From: Gymnopus androsaceus JB14
Lineage: Eukaryota; Basidiomycota; Agaricomycetes; Agaricales; Omphalotaceae
Length of the DNA: 64,000 nucleotides
Reading direction: 5' to 3'
NCBI GenBank assembly: GCA_009733575.1
Contig: ML769704.1
Coordinates: 1 to 64,000, forward strand
In this document: positions 54,935-64,000 of the stretch, in pieces
Position numbering within the stretch: the first letter of the stretch is position 1
Layout of the letters: every line of letters starts with the position of its first letter
The notes under the pieces: model-generated
The model's database searches: none
Told to the model about the DNA's origin: nothing
What the model saw: only the letters and a program-made list of their open reading frames with translations
Made by a program: the position numbers and the translations under genes

Positions 54935-55951
54935 TTTCAGTGTATTCGGAGCGACGAACCACCCTTTCCTAAATATTTCCTTCCTATTTTTCCGATAAAT
55001 ACTCTACCAGCCCCTTTTATTTCCGTAATGTCGTCTTGCGCTCACTCCATTTCATTCTATACCGAACTCCACTTCGTGGTCAAAGCTATATATATTAGCC
55101 GCTCTTGGCGGCTAAGCTGTATGAATGCAGTACTGTGCTTGCCTTTACGCTATTGCTTTCTTTGTCAAGCAACCATATCCCTCTTCTTTTTTTCTTGAAA
55201 TATAATGAATCTGAAATCGCCTCGATAAATCATCGTTAATCAACAATGTAAGCATAATCCCACCTAAAGAACTCTTCTCGATCCATCTCATGTTGCGAAG
55301 CATAAGCGTGACGGTGCCTCGACAGTGGCCTAAGCATACAACAAGATGCATCGAAGTTGAGTCAAGCGAGATTTTCAGCTATCGGACCTTTGACGACGAA
55401 ATCTTTGAGCAGATTCCGCTTGTTGGTTGTGGTGAGGATAAGCGTCACAATTTCGCTAGCGTTTGAACACGAGCGAGAGATGGACAAGAGGTTTAGCTGT
55501 ATAACCTTGGCGTTATTCCTGTTCCAGATCAATGAGAGAAGAAGAAGGATATCCTAACGTGGTGATTAGAAGACGTAGATAGGGAAGGTACGGATTGGTC
55601 TATAACTGATAGTACGGATCCTCTGCACCGATACCACGATCTCTTAAAATCGCGGGCCATTCTTCGGTGCTGTACTTCATCTTACAAGAAGCACCAAGGG
55701 AAGCGATGACACCAGGAATGCCAGTACGCCGCCATTCACTCAAGCAAAGACCGCGAAGCAAAGAAGGTAGCGGCTTTACAAGCATTTCCAACTCCGAGCG
55801 TAATTGAAGCCACTGGTCTGATCATTCGTCTACTTTGCCTTTCGAGGTAGACTTGGTCCATCGACAGCTCTTCGTCATCTCCATCGTCCTTGAATCCAAC
55901 GGATAGTGAGAGCGAGAACCTACTACTCCTCGTCGAGCTCAGTTCCATCGA
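54935..55951. other. Gene-free distal part of the right arm
   Basis: 55.19-55.69 kb is homologous (inverted, clearly diverged) to 14.5-14.95 kb. Both contain the same 450 bp including CGATTTCAGATTC / GAATCTGAAATCG and GATATCCTAACGTGGTGATT. No gene was recognised; short frames at 55600-55948 (-) are not supported. Confidence 0.45.
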
Positions 55952-56345
55952 AACGGTAGTACATATCTACTACCTACCCTCTCGAAAAAACCAAGACGAG
56001 CGAGAGGGTAGTAGATAACGACTACCCTCTTGACGAAACCCAGAGGACGTAGGGGTAGTAGTTATCTACTACCCCGTGTCGAAACTGAGAGAGGAACGAC
56101 TACTACCCTCTCAACGAAACCCAGAGGACGGAGGGGTAGTAGATATTTACTACCCCTCGTCGCAACCATGACAGGAACGAGAGGGTAGTAATTATCCATT
56201 ACCCTCTCGACGAAACCCAGAGGACGGAAGGGTAGTAGTTATCTACCGACCCTCATAAAAACCGAGAGAGGAACCAGAGGGTAGTATCTACTACTCTCTC
56301 GACAAAACCCAAACGGCGAAACCGAGAAAAGGTAGTGAGTATCTA
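55952..56345. repeat. Palindromic minisatellite
   Basis: Irregular repeats built from AGAGGGTAGTA and its complement TACTACCCTCT alternate with CGACGAAACCCAGAGGACG. Most half-units pair with their neighbour (GGGTAGTAGTTATCTACTACCC), so the tract is a string of hairpins of about 22-24 nt with spacers of 25-35 nt. About six units are recognisable. Confidence 0.78.
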
Positions 56346-56607
56346 CCAGCACGAAAGGGCATGTTACTCAGCTGTTGTTCAAGTGTTTTGACTAGCCTTA
56401 TGGTTCCTGAGGACCGGCGGGTATGCCTCATTTGCTTGGAGTGCTTATTTTACACGCATACAGTTCTTCGCCTGGGCCTTTTCTTAATCTTTATCGTTAC
56501 GTGTATCGTATACTGTTTCGCATGACATTTATTGGGTCAGCCACAGTGTTACCTAGCAGTAATACACTCGATCTTGGACTATGCAACTTCCTGGTTACAA
56601 TAGCCGT

Positions 56608-58113
56608 CTACCACTTATACTGATACTCGTAACTCTCTCGCAACAGAGTTCTTCCAGCCAAGAATTCGGTCGCTGGAGTATTTGCGGTATTGGAAGTTTG
56701 ACGGCGACTGCCAAAAAACAATGGCGGAGGATGGTCAGAAAATGACGATGGAGGTTGCGTGTGCTCAGCTGCGGCTCCCATCATCCTCTTCAGACGCTTT
56801 ATTTCCTCTCTAGCTCGCTGTAGCTCCTGTAGAAGCTTGCAGTTTTGCGACAAAACAAAGGGAGATGATCGTGACCGAAGCTACAAAAGCGCAATTGGTT
56901 GAAAACCACTAATGGCAATTACGACATAAACGCACCTCAGGTTGTTCTGTGCTTTCCTTCTCTTGGTGGGACTCTCTGAGATCTTCCTAATGAAAACATT
57001 GTCAGAAAATGAAATTTGACCAGCCTTGGGCGATGCTGACCTTCAGTTGGTTGTATGCGCTTTGCAGGTTCTCATAGTCGCTCTAAACAAAAACTAAGCA
57101 AAGAACCATGTTTATACGTTGAAGCAAACCTTATGAATATAGTTTCCATCCAACCCACTGCCACGAAGGTGATTGAGTTCATCTTCTAATTCCCGAATGC
57201 GGCTGGATAGAGATTGGTTTTCTTCCTGGGAGAGGGCCTACTCAAACATTGTAAGTGCAAGACGACATTGATGAGCAAACACAGACCTCGATCAAATCTC
57301 TCTGGACTTGAAGATCCTGGCAGGTTTGTTCCAAGGATTGAATTTGGGTCTGATAAGCCTCTGATATGACCTGCTGAGCCCACTACATCGGAATATAATA
57401 ACATGGGAGGGCCAAAAGCGAATATACCTCCATTTCCTTGTACTTGTCTTGAGCGGCCTCTGTAGCTTGCACTTGCTCGTGGAGTTTTGTTTGAACCTCT
57501 CGAAGGGTCTCTTGAAGGGTCTCTTGAAGGGTCTCGTGGTTTAGGAGCTGGCCGTTATTGGTTAGTATGAGAAAGCGATGGCAATATTCATGTGCAGCCT
57601 ACTTTCTCCTCGTAATTCCTCTTTGTAATTGGGTGAGTATTGTGCTTGTGGAGAACGGTGACTCGGAGGTGACTCACCACGAGGTCGTTTTTCCAGCGTT
57701 GGAGCGCCATCATCTCGGCGTCGTGCCCTTCGCGATCCGTCCTGGCCTGCATCTTGAGATGTTCACATTCACGCTATGGATTAGTTAGTATATGGTATAG
57801 ATGAAACCGTAGTAGAACATACCTGCAATTCATCAATCTTCTTCGCCTGAAGTGCACTATGTTCTTCCCAGCGTTTGTTCTACACGGACGAATACATAAG
57901 TCTAGATCTAAAGCATGGAGCAAGAACAAATACCTCCGTTTTCTCGTACTTGTTGTCTTGAGGGGCCTCTGCAGCTAGTACGTGGGCGATCGCGGCATCG
58001 AGTTCGTCGGAAGACGGCTCAGATTTCATGGATCGATTCCAGCGGCCATACTGCAAGGGAGAGGTAGATTTGCGACCAGCACGAATTGTTGTTGATGTAT
58101 TTATTGAAGGCAT
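56608..58113 (-). CDS. Coiled-coil protein, ten small exons
   Basis: Exons 58113-57934, 57879-57823, 57773-57678, 57547-57428, 57382-57287, 57237-57130, 57082-57041, 56986-56936 and 56880-56608 are all in phase 0. A likely 18 nt micro-exon (RNYEEK, near 57.61 kb) would bring the total to about 346 aa. The N-terminal 40 residues are basic/Ser-Thr rich (MPSINTSTTIRAGRKST). Coiled-coil exons follow: LQAKKIDELQ, RECEHLKMQARTDREGHDAEMM, LLNHETLQETLQETLREVQTKL, WAQQVISEAYQTQIQSLEQT and ALSQEENQSLSSRIRELEDEL. The last exon starts LRSRSSPFVLSQNCKLLQEL and ends in a Ser/Pro-rich tail. The exon style (short, symmetric phase-0 coiled-coil exons) matches the big gene at 3.6-8.6 kb. The function is unknown. 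Confidence 0.78.
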
Positions 58114-58636
58114 CGCTGTGAGGAAGTTAGACAATCGACGGACGAAATGTAGAGCACGCACTAAACAGTCAGAAAGAAAAGCTGCCAAGTTCAAGTACGA
58201 GTTTAGTACAATAGCACAGGGAAAGCGGGGAAAGCAGATGCTCTCTACTGACTGGAAAACCTCAGTTTATGTACCGCTACACCACAGTGATACCACTAGG
58301 AATAAGGATCTACGAGAGCATTGTAGATATTCCGGGATTTCACAGAGAATATGAGCCTGGCGGGAGAAATATAAACATACAGCATTAGACAGCGCCACGA
58401 AGCTAGCCACGATGCAGCCCATGAGTTGTAGCAGCAGAGAATTGCGCACACGTCCATTGTTGATAGAAAAAGAGCAAGGCAGGCCACGAGGCTACCCGCA
58501 TAAGCTCGCCGGAAACAAAGGCCAAAGACTTCCTAATCTGGAAATTCCGAGATCTGGACTCGTGCATGATAGTCCTTGATATATGCAGTTACCAGTATAT
58601 TCTTTCGAATTCTTTTGTTTAATTACTAGTGCTACC
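58114..58636. promoter_or_regulatory. Divergent intergenic region
   Basis: Located between two divergently transcribed genes (56608-58113 - and 58637-59292 +), so it probably holds both promoters. No coding frame is supported. Confidence 0.35.
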
Positions 58637-59292
58637 ATGAACTCTCGCCACTGTGAACCCGTCGTCAATGTCTACGTTACCACTTCCACTTCTACCATTT
58701 CCACTTCTCCTACCACTTCCACTTCTCGATCGTCACCGGATTTCGTTTCCAATCCTCTTTTCCACCGATCTGAAGCCGGTGTATCCGAGCTTCCGCAAAT
58801 GATTCGGAAACCTAAAGGGGAGGTTAACAGACCTGGCAGGGGTGGCTACAACTTGGATCGAGTAGTTAACTGGACTGAGGAACAGTCGAAAGAGATAAAG
58901 GTAAGTAGCAGCTAGCACTTGGGTTGATGCGTAACTAATACAACCGCAACAATGCACAGAAATATATCAAACATGCTGTTGTAACTAAGCTCGACTGCAC
59001 CCAATCATTTACCAAGCAGCCTCGTAACTCTCTTCTATCTATACGACAAGAGGTGAGTCGATCTGGGGCTTCTTCTACTGGATCCTTCCTCTAATCAACC
59101 TCGTAGGCAGTTCTGGAGTTCCCATGGTTGGCTAATTACGCTGATCTCTGGGTTGTTGATGACCTTGTTCGTTGTCGTCTACTGCTGCAGCAAGCCGCAC
59201 TGAAGAAGAAAAACAACGCCCTACTAGCAGCAGAAGCGCGCGCTCGTGCATCCCGAAAGGCTGCCCTCCAAGCAGCTGCGGCAGCCCTATAA
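58637..59292 (+). CDS. Small conserved-type protein, three exons
   Basis: Exons 58637-58900, 58960-59052 and 59107-59292 give 180 aa. The N-terminus is a Thr/Ser-rich low-complexity stretch (VTTSTSTISTSPTTSTSRSS). The core reads GYNLDRVVNWTEEQSKEIKK, YIKHAVVTKLDCTQSFTKQ and AVLEFPWLANYADLWVVDDL, and the C-terminus is Ala/Arg/Lys-rich (AAEARARASRKAALQAAAAAL). The pattern 'helix - LD...S...Q - FP.L..Y...W...D' resembles a short uncharacterised family that I know as multi-copy in Agaricomycetes; this is from memory. Splice sites are canonical (GTAAGT, GTGAGT). The function is unknown. Confidence 0.72.
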
Positions 59293-59919
59293 TGATCATC
59301 TCTTGGGGTGTTCCCAATGGCTTCTGCCTGCAGGACAGGATGAGCGCAGTTGGGGAGCGTAGGCGCTGTGGACAAGAATTTCTCGATGGGCTCAAAGATT
59401 GGTTGTTTTGTAGTAGTCTTGTATGAGAATTCTTACGGTCGAAGTTCCAATGATCTCAGTGGTTCATATTGTGTATTGAATATCCGTGTTCGTCATGCCT
59501 GCTGCTGAAAACTCTCTGCTTCTGCTATGATCCCGTATGAGAGGGTACTGGGCGTACTGGATATTTTCAATTCTATAAACTGAGTAGTGGATGGTCCGGT
59601 GTCGATGGATCGCGGAATAGTGTGACAGTGAATCATTTTCCCATTGGTCGCGAGCTATAATAAGCCAGTTCCCGAGCTCGTTCTCTTTCACATTTTCGAT
59701 CTGTAAGGTTAAAAGACCCTTCCAAAGTTTTATTCTGTATTGGATCTATAAGACTGAAGGACCTTTCCAAAGTTTCATTCTACTGTTATAACAGAAGCTC
59801 GCAGGTCGGCATTCTAATTGGAATACTTACCATAGTTACTGCGTATGGTAAGGGTGGTTCGGACATCCGTTTGGGGTTCCACTAGAGAAACCGGTGAAGG
59901 AATTGACGGGTATTTGTTA
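59293..59919. other. Intergenic, no gene recognised
   Basis: Contains a repeated phrase (AAGACCCTTCCAAAGTTTTATTCT near 59.71 kb and AAGGACCTTTCCAAAGTTTCATTCT near 59.76 kb, about 46 bp apart), i.e. a short imperfect tandem duplication. No coding frame is supported. Confidence 0.4.
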
Positions 59920-59927
59920 CCTGCAAG

Positions 59928-60497
59928 TAGGGCATGTCACCGTCCCGTAAACGGTCACGGCCGTCAAAAATACGGGCGTAACCGTAATAAAATATTCAGG
60001 AACGGTACGGTAGCCCCCGTAACCGTCCCGTATATGGTATACGGTTTCCCACGCCTTTAATGGCTTTGAAGGTCCAATATTTGATGCAATGACTTACCTG
60101 GGGGTAATGTAAGCTGACTAGATGTGCATACACCCTTTCAACGTGCTGTAGAAACCTTAAAATGGTCATTAAAAACTCATTTTACACTCAGGAGGTGATC
60201 CCGGAATATTTTCACACGCCTCTGGAGGATTCAAACTATGAAGAGCAAGCTCTTTTGTAAATGAAAAACTTATTTTATGACATGATATAGTACAATAGAC
60301 CCTCATGTGGGAAGTCCATGCAAAATTTTTACAAAAAAACCTATTCCATGCTGATATTTTCTAACACCCGTAATTACGACCGTAACGGGTGAAACGGGAC
60401 AGCAAATTACAGTCCCAGAAAATCCAAGACGGGACAGGCACAGTCCCAATACGACCGTCCTGTCGACTGTCACAGACGGTTACGGTGGCATGCCCTA
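59928..60497. mobile_element. hAT-type MITE, copy 1
   Basis: The element is 570 bp with terminal TAGGGCATGTCACCGT and inverted ACGGTGGCATGCCCTA. It is flanked by a perfect 8 bp duplication CCTGCAAG (59920-59927 and 60498-60505). An 8 bp duplication with TAGGG ends is the hAT signature. The subterminal regions are full of CCGTAACGG/ACGGTTACGG words. There is no coding capacity. Confidence 0.85.
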
Positions 60498-60549
60498 CCT
60501 GCAAGTGCCGATTAGTCACCTGCGGCCACAACCACTGAAGATTGAGTAG

Positions 60550-60779
60550 ACTAACCGATCACTTGATAAGAAAGTGCAAGCGTTGCAGGAGCAAATCAAG
60601 GACCTTAATGCAGAGACTGACAAGCTCATGGTACTGTGAACATGCTAAATCATTTGACTGCCGCTCTAACTTTACTGTTTTAGAACTTGGAATCGAAAGA
60701 CTTGGAAGCCATAGCAGATTTGTGGATGATGGTTATGCGCAAATGCTTATTAAGCATGGCGCTGTGGGGTAACGGTTAA
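60550..60779 (+). CDS. Coiled-coil exon pair, gene incomplete
   Basis: After an AGTAG acceptor, 60550-60630 encodes TNRSLDKKVQALQEQIKDL..ETDKLM. GTACTG..TTTTAG is then spliced to 60684-60779, NLESKDLEAIADLWMMVMRKCLL.., ending TAA. Both exons are in phase 0 and have coiled-coil composition, so this is probably the 3' end of a gene whose 5' part was separated or destroyed by the MITE just upstream. The last ~20 nt overlap the tRNA-like sequence. Confidence 0.4.
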
Positions 60780-60851
60780 CCTTAGGCTTCAGAATTTGAT
60801 CCTCTCAAACAATGTTATAGCCTAGCTGTGAGTTCAACTCTTGCCAGCGCC
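60758..60851 (+). tRNA. tRNA-like sequence with putative intron (anticodon CAG)
   Basis: Acceptor arms GGCGCTG (60758) and CAGCGCC (60845-60851) pair perfectly. The anticodon stem TAGGC/GCCTA flanks TTCAGA..A with a roughly 25 nt insertion at the usual intron position. The T arm is GTGAG-TTCAACT-CTTGC. A T run follows at 60873. The anticodon would be CAG (Leu), but the short variable region does not fit a Leu tRNA, so it may be a pseudogene or the head of a SINE. Confidence 0.45.
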
Positions 60852-61010
60852 CTGTGAAATCTGAAAAAATCGATTTTTTTTTTTGTTCTGAGATGCGCTA
60901 CAATACATACTGGAATCTAATATGGGCTGATTTCTCTCTTGTGTGCCCCTCCAAATGTATATCATTTAATGCGCCAAACTGCTGGTTTCGTTGTGTTTGA
61001 TGTGAGCGCT

Positions 61011-61080
61011 ATGTGTGTTGCACGGAACCCAGCTGTTTCTCAATGGGTCCGCGCCAGTTTTACCTACCTACCTACCTACC
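61011..61080 (-). repeat. (GGTA)n-headed conserved block, copy 2
   Basis: Read on the minus strand this is AGGTAGGTAGGTAGGTAAAA followed by GGCGCGGACCCATTG, AGAAACAGCTGGGTTCCG and GCAACACACATAGCGC, matching 30884-30960 in inverted orientation. Confidence 0.75.
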
Positions 61081-61420
61081 TCATCTGGAAAACTACCTAA
61101 AGCCCAGGCAAGTCCAGGTGTGCCTGGTCACTCTCAGGGATGCCCAGGAATTTGGCCAATTCCCAGGCAACACTAGGCAACCCAAGCACCCCAGGTAGCC
61201 CAGGGTTTTGGCCAAATTCTAGGGATCCTTGAGTATCTCTGAAGTTACTCAGGAATTAGCCTCAAGCAAGCCCAAAGGTCCTCAGGATTTAGCTATAATC
61301 CTAGGCTGCCCTGGTTGCTCGGGTGCCCTGGGAAATGGGCAAATTCCTAGGCTTCCTGGGCTACCCGTGGGAATCCCCGAGATGCCCTGGGATGCCCTGA
61401 AGCTAGCACAGCATTTAGTC
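61081..61420. repeat. CCTGG/CCAGG-rich degenerate repeat tract
   Basis: About 340 bp are built from CCCAGG, CCTGG, CCTAGG, TGCCC and GGCCAAATTC words in both orientations (for example GGGTTTTGGCCAAATTC and GGAATTTGGCCAATTCCC). It starts immediately beside the (CTAC)n block. It looks like a decayed minisatellite and no coding is supported. Confidence 0.6.
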
Positions 61421-61792
61421 AGCAATTTTAGTCATACAGTTGGTTGTAAGATTTTCCCGTGTAAGAGGCATACGTTAATTGTTCATAATACTAATAGCAC
61501 AAATGTAAACATTGTGAATAAGAAAATTCCCAAATAAGGGGTGGGGGGGGGTCATGATTTTTCAGTGCATACGAGTACAACATCAAAGTCCTGTACAGAG
61601 CTGATCTATATCAATTCCCAATCAATTGCTGTACAGAGTGCTATGGCGAACACCCAGGTTTTGCTGATGCAGAAGGTACCATGAGTACCTGGGAGTACAA
61701 ACTGGGTGTCACATCTCTTGTTGTAAGCGAGATGAAGTAACCAACATAATCAGCAAGATTTCTTGCTAACACCAATAGACCAACTTGAACGC

Positions 61793-62264
61793 TTACTTGG
61801 AGGAACATCCTAGAGTGGGAATATGATTCTGAGAATAGCTAAACTTGGCATGAAAGGTTGGAAGTCCCACCTTTACTGTAACAATCCAGTCCATGAGCGC
61901 CGCTTCAGCATGAACCTTCGCATTCAAGGTTCGGTAAATGACATTCTTAGCATCCCTAGCATCAGCAATATTAAGGTTGTCTGCAGTTCCCTGCCATTCT
62001 CGAAGGAAAGACAACACTTTGTCAGTGACATCAAAAGCACTGGCAGTAGATTTCAATGTAGCACCACTGTAATAAAATTGGGAGAGCTTCAATTGAACTG
62101 TGCTGCTTTGAAAATGTGTTACGAGGTGGAAAATATCCTTGCAGGAGGCTCGCCAGTCCAGGACCTTCTTTTACTTTGGCTCCGAATGCAAGTATTTTAT
62201 GCAAGGATTTTTGATATGTACTAGAAGCACAATGTTGTGGATACAACATCTGCTGTGTGGACAA
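61793..62264 (-). pseudogene. Fragment resembling a fungal deaminase-like family
   Basis: Frames read KEGPGLASLLQGYFPPRNTFSK (62140s), then STASAFDVTDKVLSFLREW, DAKNVIYRTLNAKVHAEAALMDWIVT (61870-62050). The HAEA(A)LM motif preceded by a helical region recalls the His-Ala-Glu metal site of the OTT_1508-like deaminase families common in basidiomycetes; this is a motif-level guess. No start, no downstream Cys pair and a change of frame between the blocks point to a broken copy. Confidence 0.38.
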
Positions 62265-62609
62265 CTAGAAACCTTTGCATGCACAATTTTAAGCATCACT
62301 GAATGTGAAGTTTTCCTCTATGATCATCGAGCCTGCTTATTTCTTTTCTAGAAAACCAATGACTCTCTATCAAGGCCTGTATATAATCAAGGTGTCTCTA
62401 GGCAGCCTGAACAAGGAGGTCTTTCCATTAAGTATCAACAGATTTCATTTCTGGCAAGCTACCATCGCTGGTACAGAAATATCAGACCCCCATTGAAGCC
62501 CAAGTCAATGTTAGGACAACTGAAGACAACTGAAGGCTACCTCCTCCTTCTCTTTGGGACAGCTTTGATATTGGCTTAAGTTGCGCCCCCTTTGGCTGGA
62601 AAAGAATGT

Positions 62610-62700
62610 ACCGGAGTAGACTCGAACCACTCCCTGCTGCAGAGACATGATGTGCGGAATCACTCCGCTAAGACTTTGATCCTTGATCACCTAAATTCTT
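62610..62700 (-). ncRNA. tRNA-derived (SINE-like) Pol III promoter
   Basis: On the minus strand TAGCGGAGTGATTCCG (62670-62655) resembles an A box and GGTTCGAGTCT (62628-62618) a B box, 27 nt apart. The ends do not form an acceptor stem and no clear anticodon arm is present. It is therefore more likely the head of a tRNA-derived SINE or a tRNA relic. Confidence 0.5.
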
Positions 62701-62899
62701 TACACAGGCAACTGGTTCAAGTCTAGTACCAGAGCGTTGATTGGTGTGACACTCACTCCGTTTTTGCTGCGCTCATTGCCATTTTTAACTCCAAGCTTCC
62801 AAGATTAAAGAGCTCTTCCTAACTCCGCTCATCAGTCAACACCAGCACAAGGGAATGTTGAGGTATGTTCACGCTTCTGGCTTTATCATTTTTTAAACT

Positions 62900-64000
62900 T
62901 ACTAGTTCCATAATATTAGATCATCTGCATTTCTATTAGTATGTTCATTGCGCACCTGGTTAACTTGGCAGACACACATGAAATTATCGGCCTTCGAATA
63001 CTTGCTTTTCTCCTTGAATGTCCCGCTGATGACTCCATCAAAATTGCCTTCGGAGCTTTCCTCACTGGTAACTCTGCTAAAGCCAAAGCCACTGTCTAGC
63101 TTGCCTTTCTCGTCACTATGCCTCCTACTTGCATTTTACTCCATTCTTTCTTTGGTGCCCACAATTAGGGCTTACCACCGTACCCGTGTACGGTCACGAC
63201 CATGTAAAACACGGCTGTTTTTGTCGAGATTTTGACCTAACACGGTACGGGTAACGGGTTTTACCATACCGTTACCGTCCGGGTACGGTCAATTAAGCGC
63301 GCTCTAAGCGCTCAATACTTTGCATAACAAAAGGTCGCGAACTTGTGTTGATAGCCTTCAAAATCCCTTCGAGGGAGTTACAATAATAGAATTATCAATG
63401 TAGCACTCATTATGATGGATTTGTGGAAGCTTTAACCCTCACGTGATTGTCATAAAGCTCTGATGTGGCTCAAAAAAGCCTCTAAAAGGCAATTAACCAA
63501 CAATTAACTGTTACGAATATTATTAGACATTATCGGACTATATTTAAGAGTGTTTAATATCACTCTGCTTAATGATAAATGTCATTTCTGGTTATTGACT
63601 GTGTCACGGTCGTTTACACCGCACCCGGGATGGTAAAAGACAGTCTCAAAAAAGCTTGAGACGGTACGGGACCGTGTCCGTGTCACGGTACCCGTGTCAC
63701 CGTGTAGACACGGTCACGGTGGTAAGTCCTACCCACAATCTCATCTAGCTTCCTATTCTCGGATACTTCCCAAAGGATATCATGGTAATTGGTGTATCGT
63801 TTGCAGGATGTAAGGATGTGCTCTCGGGATTGGAATCGGTTGCCACAAGGGCATTGTATGTTTCTGGTTGGGGCAAACTTCGTGTAGTATTTGCCGACAA
63901 ATGCATGGCGCGTCCAATATTGAACAAGTTGTCCATAAACCTCTCGTTTGTTAGTGAAGTAGCCTCTTGGTTTCCATCTTGGTGTTAGGCCATTCAAGAT
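62900..64000 (-). pseudogene. 3' end of a LINE (non-LTR retrotransposon), split by a MITE
   Basis: The frame at 63997-63740 encodes QYWTRHAFVGKYYTKFAP, IQCPCGNRFQSREHILTSC and LWEVSENRKLDEIVG. The CPCG...SREHIL..C pattern is the zinc-knuckle-like C-terminus of many fungal LINE ORF2 proteins. Removing the MITE at 63166-63731 and one copy of its target duplication restores continuity into TKERME followed by a stop. The RT part would lie beyond the window end. Confidence 0.65.
63166..63731. mobile_element. hAT-type MITE, copy 2
   Basis: The element is 566 bp with ends TAGGGCTTACCACCGT and inverted ACGGTGGTAAGTCCTA, one mismatch apart. It is flanked by the perfect 8 bp duplication CCCACAAT (63158-63165 and 63732-63739). 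The subterminal sequence is rich in CCGTGTACGG/ACACGGTCACGG words, like copy 1. It is inserted inside the LINE coding sequence. Confidence 0.87.

Larger units (their letters stand above)
51465..55690. repeat. Right arm of large inverted duplication
   Basis: Reverse complement of 14.5-17.59 kb. It also keeps the uninterrupted DIRS target: reading toward lower coordinates, ..CTGCAACAGCTCAAAGTCC|AATTCTTTCTCATC.. spans the point where 12.9 kb is inserted in the left arm. It has about 40 bp (51.50-51.54 kb) that the left arm lacks, and the extra paralogue gene 54124-54934. Confidence 0.85.

Noticed and set aside
55600..55948. Minus-strand frames MEMLVKPLPSLLRG.. and MELSSTRSSRFSLS..
   Set aside because: No splice support, no recognised family, and the homologous left-arm sequence does not keep the frames open.
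61081..61420. Open frame 61229-61537 as a gene
   Set aside because: It is low-complexity, made of CCTGG/CCAGG words, with no splice or domain support.
62948..63235. Leu-rich plus-strand frame MRTWLTWQTHMKLSAFEYL.. as a membrane protein
   Set aside because: It is antisense to the LINE fragment and runs into the MITE; the minus strand explains the sequence better.

Overview
The window looks like a transposon-rich stretch of a basidiomycete genome, most likely an Agaricomycete. The reasons are 45-60 nt GT..AG introns that split almost every gene into many small exons, a fungal BTB gene, an F-box gene, several uncharacterised gene families of the kind expanded in Agaricomycotina, and a mobile-element set typical of that group (CACTA/Plavaka-like, DIRS-like tyrosine-recombinase, hAT and MULE-like elements). 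No bacterial features were seen. Exon models were assembled by hand from splice sites and frame continuity; no database search was possible.

Left part (1-14.2 kb), gene-rich: the 3' end of a gene whose truncated paralogue lies at 50-51 kb; two convergent members of a 'GMSE(E/D)E' family (626-1700 + and 1965-3400 -); a many-exon coiled-coil gene (3638-8586 -) containing seven tandem copies of a ~367 bp intron+exon unit; a four-exon BTB gene (8958-9955 +); an isolated exon of a GPI ethanolamine-phosphate transferase; and an eight-exon coiled-coil/Trp-rich gene (12389-14142 +).

14.5-55.7 kb is framed by a large inverted duplication. The left arm is about 14.5-17.6 kb and the right arm about 51.5-55.7 kb. 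Each arm carries a copy of a small gene family ending in WQPE.WCP. The left arm is interrupted by two head-to-tail DIRS-like retroelements (17.6-30.5 kb; gag, RT-RNase H, tyrosine recombinase). The uninterrupted site survives in the right arm. The second DIRS copy is itself interrupted by a probable 1.8 kb solo LTR. Between the arms lie a degenerate AT-rich region (30.6-36.5 kb), a cyclin fragment, an internally deleted transposase, a seven-exon F-box gene (40908-43198 +), a 2.1 kb element with long TIRs, a six-exon CACTA/Plavaka-type transposase (45660-50090 -) and a truncated pseudogene.

Right part (56-64 kb): a palindromic minisatellite, a ten-exon coiled-coil gene (56608-58113 -), a three-exon small gene (58637-59292 +), two ~570 bp hAT-type MITEs with 8 bp target duplications (one splitting a LINE fragment at the window end), tRNA-like sequences, and a fragment resembling a fungal deaminase-like family.

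The genes do not form a pathway. The window reads as accessory, recombining chromatin in which gene-family copies and nested transposons can be put in relative time order.
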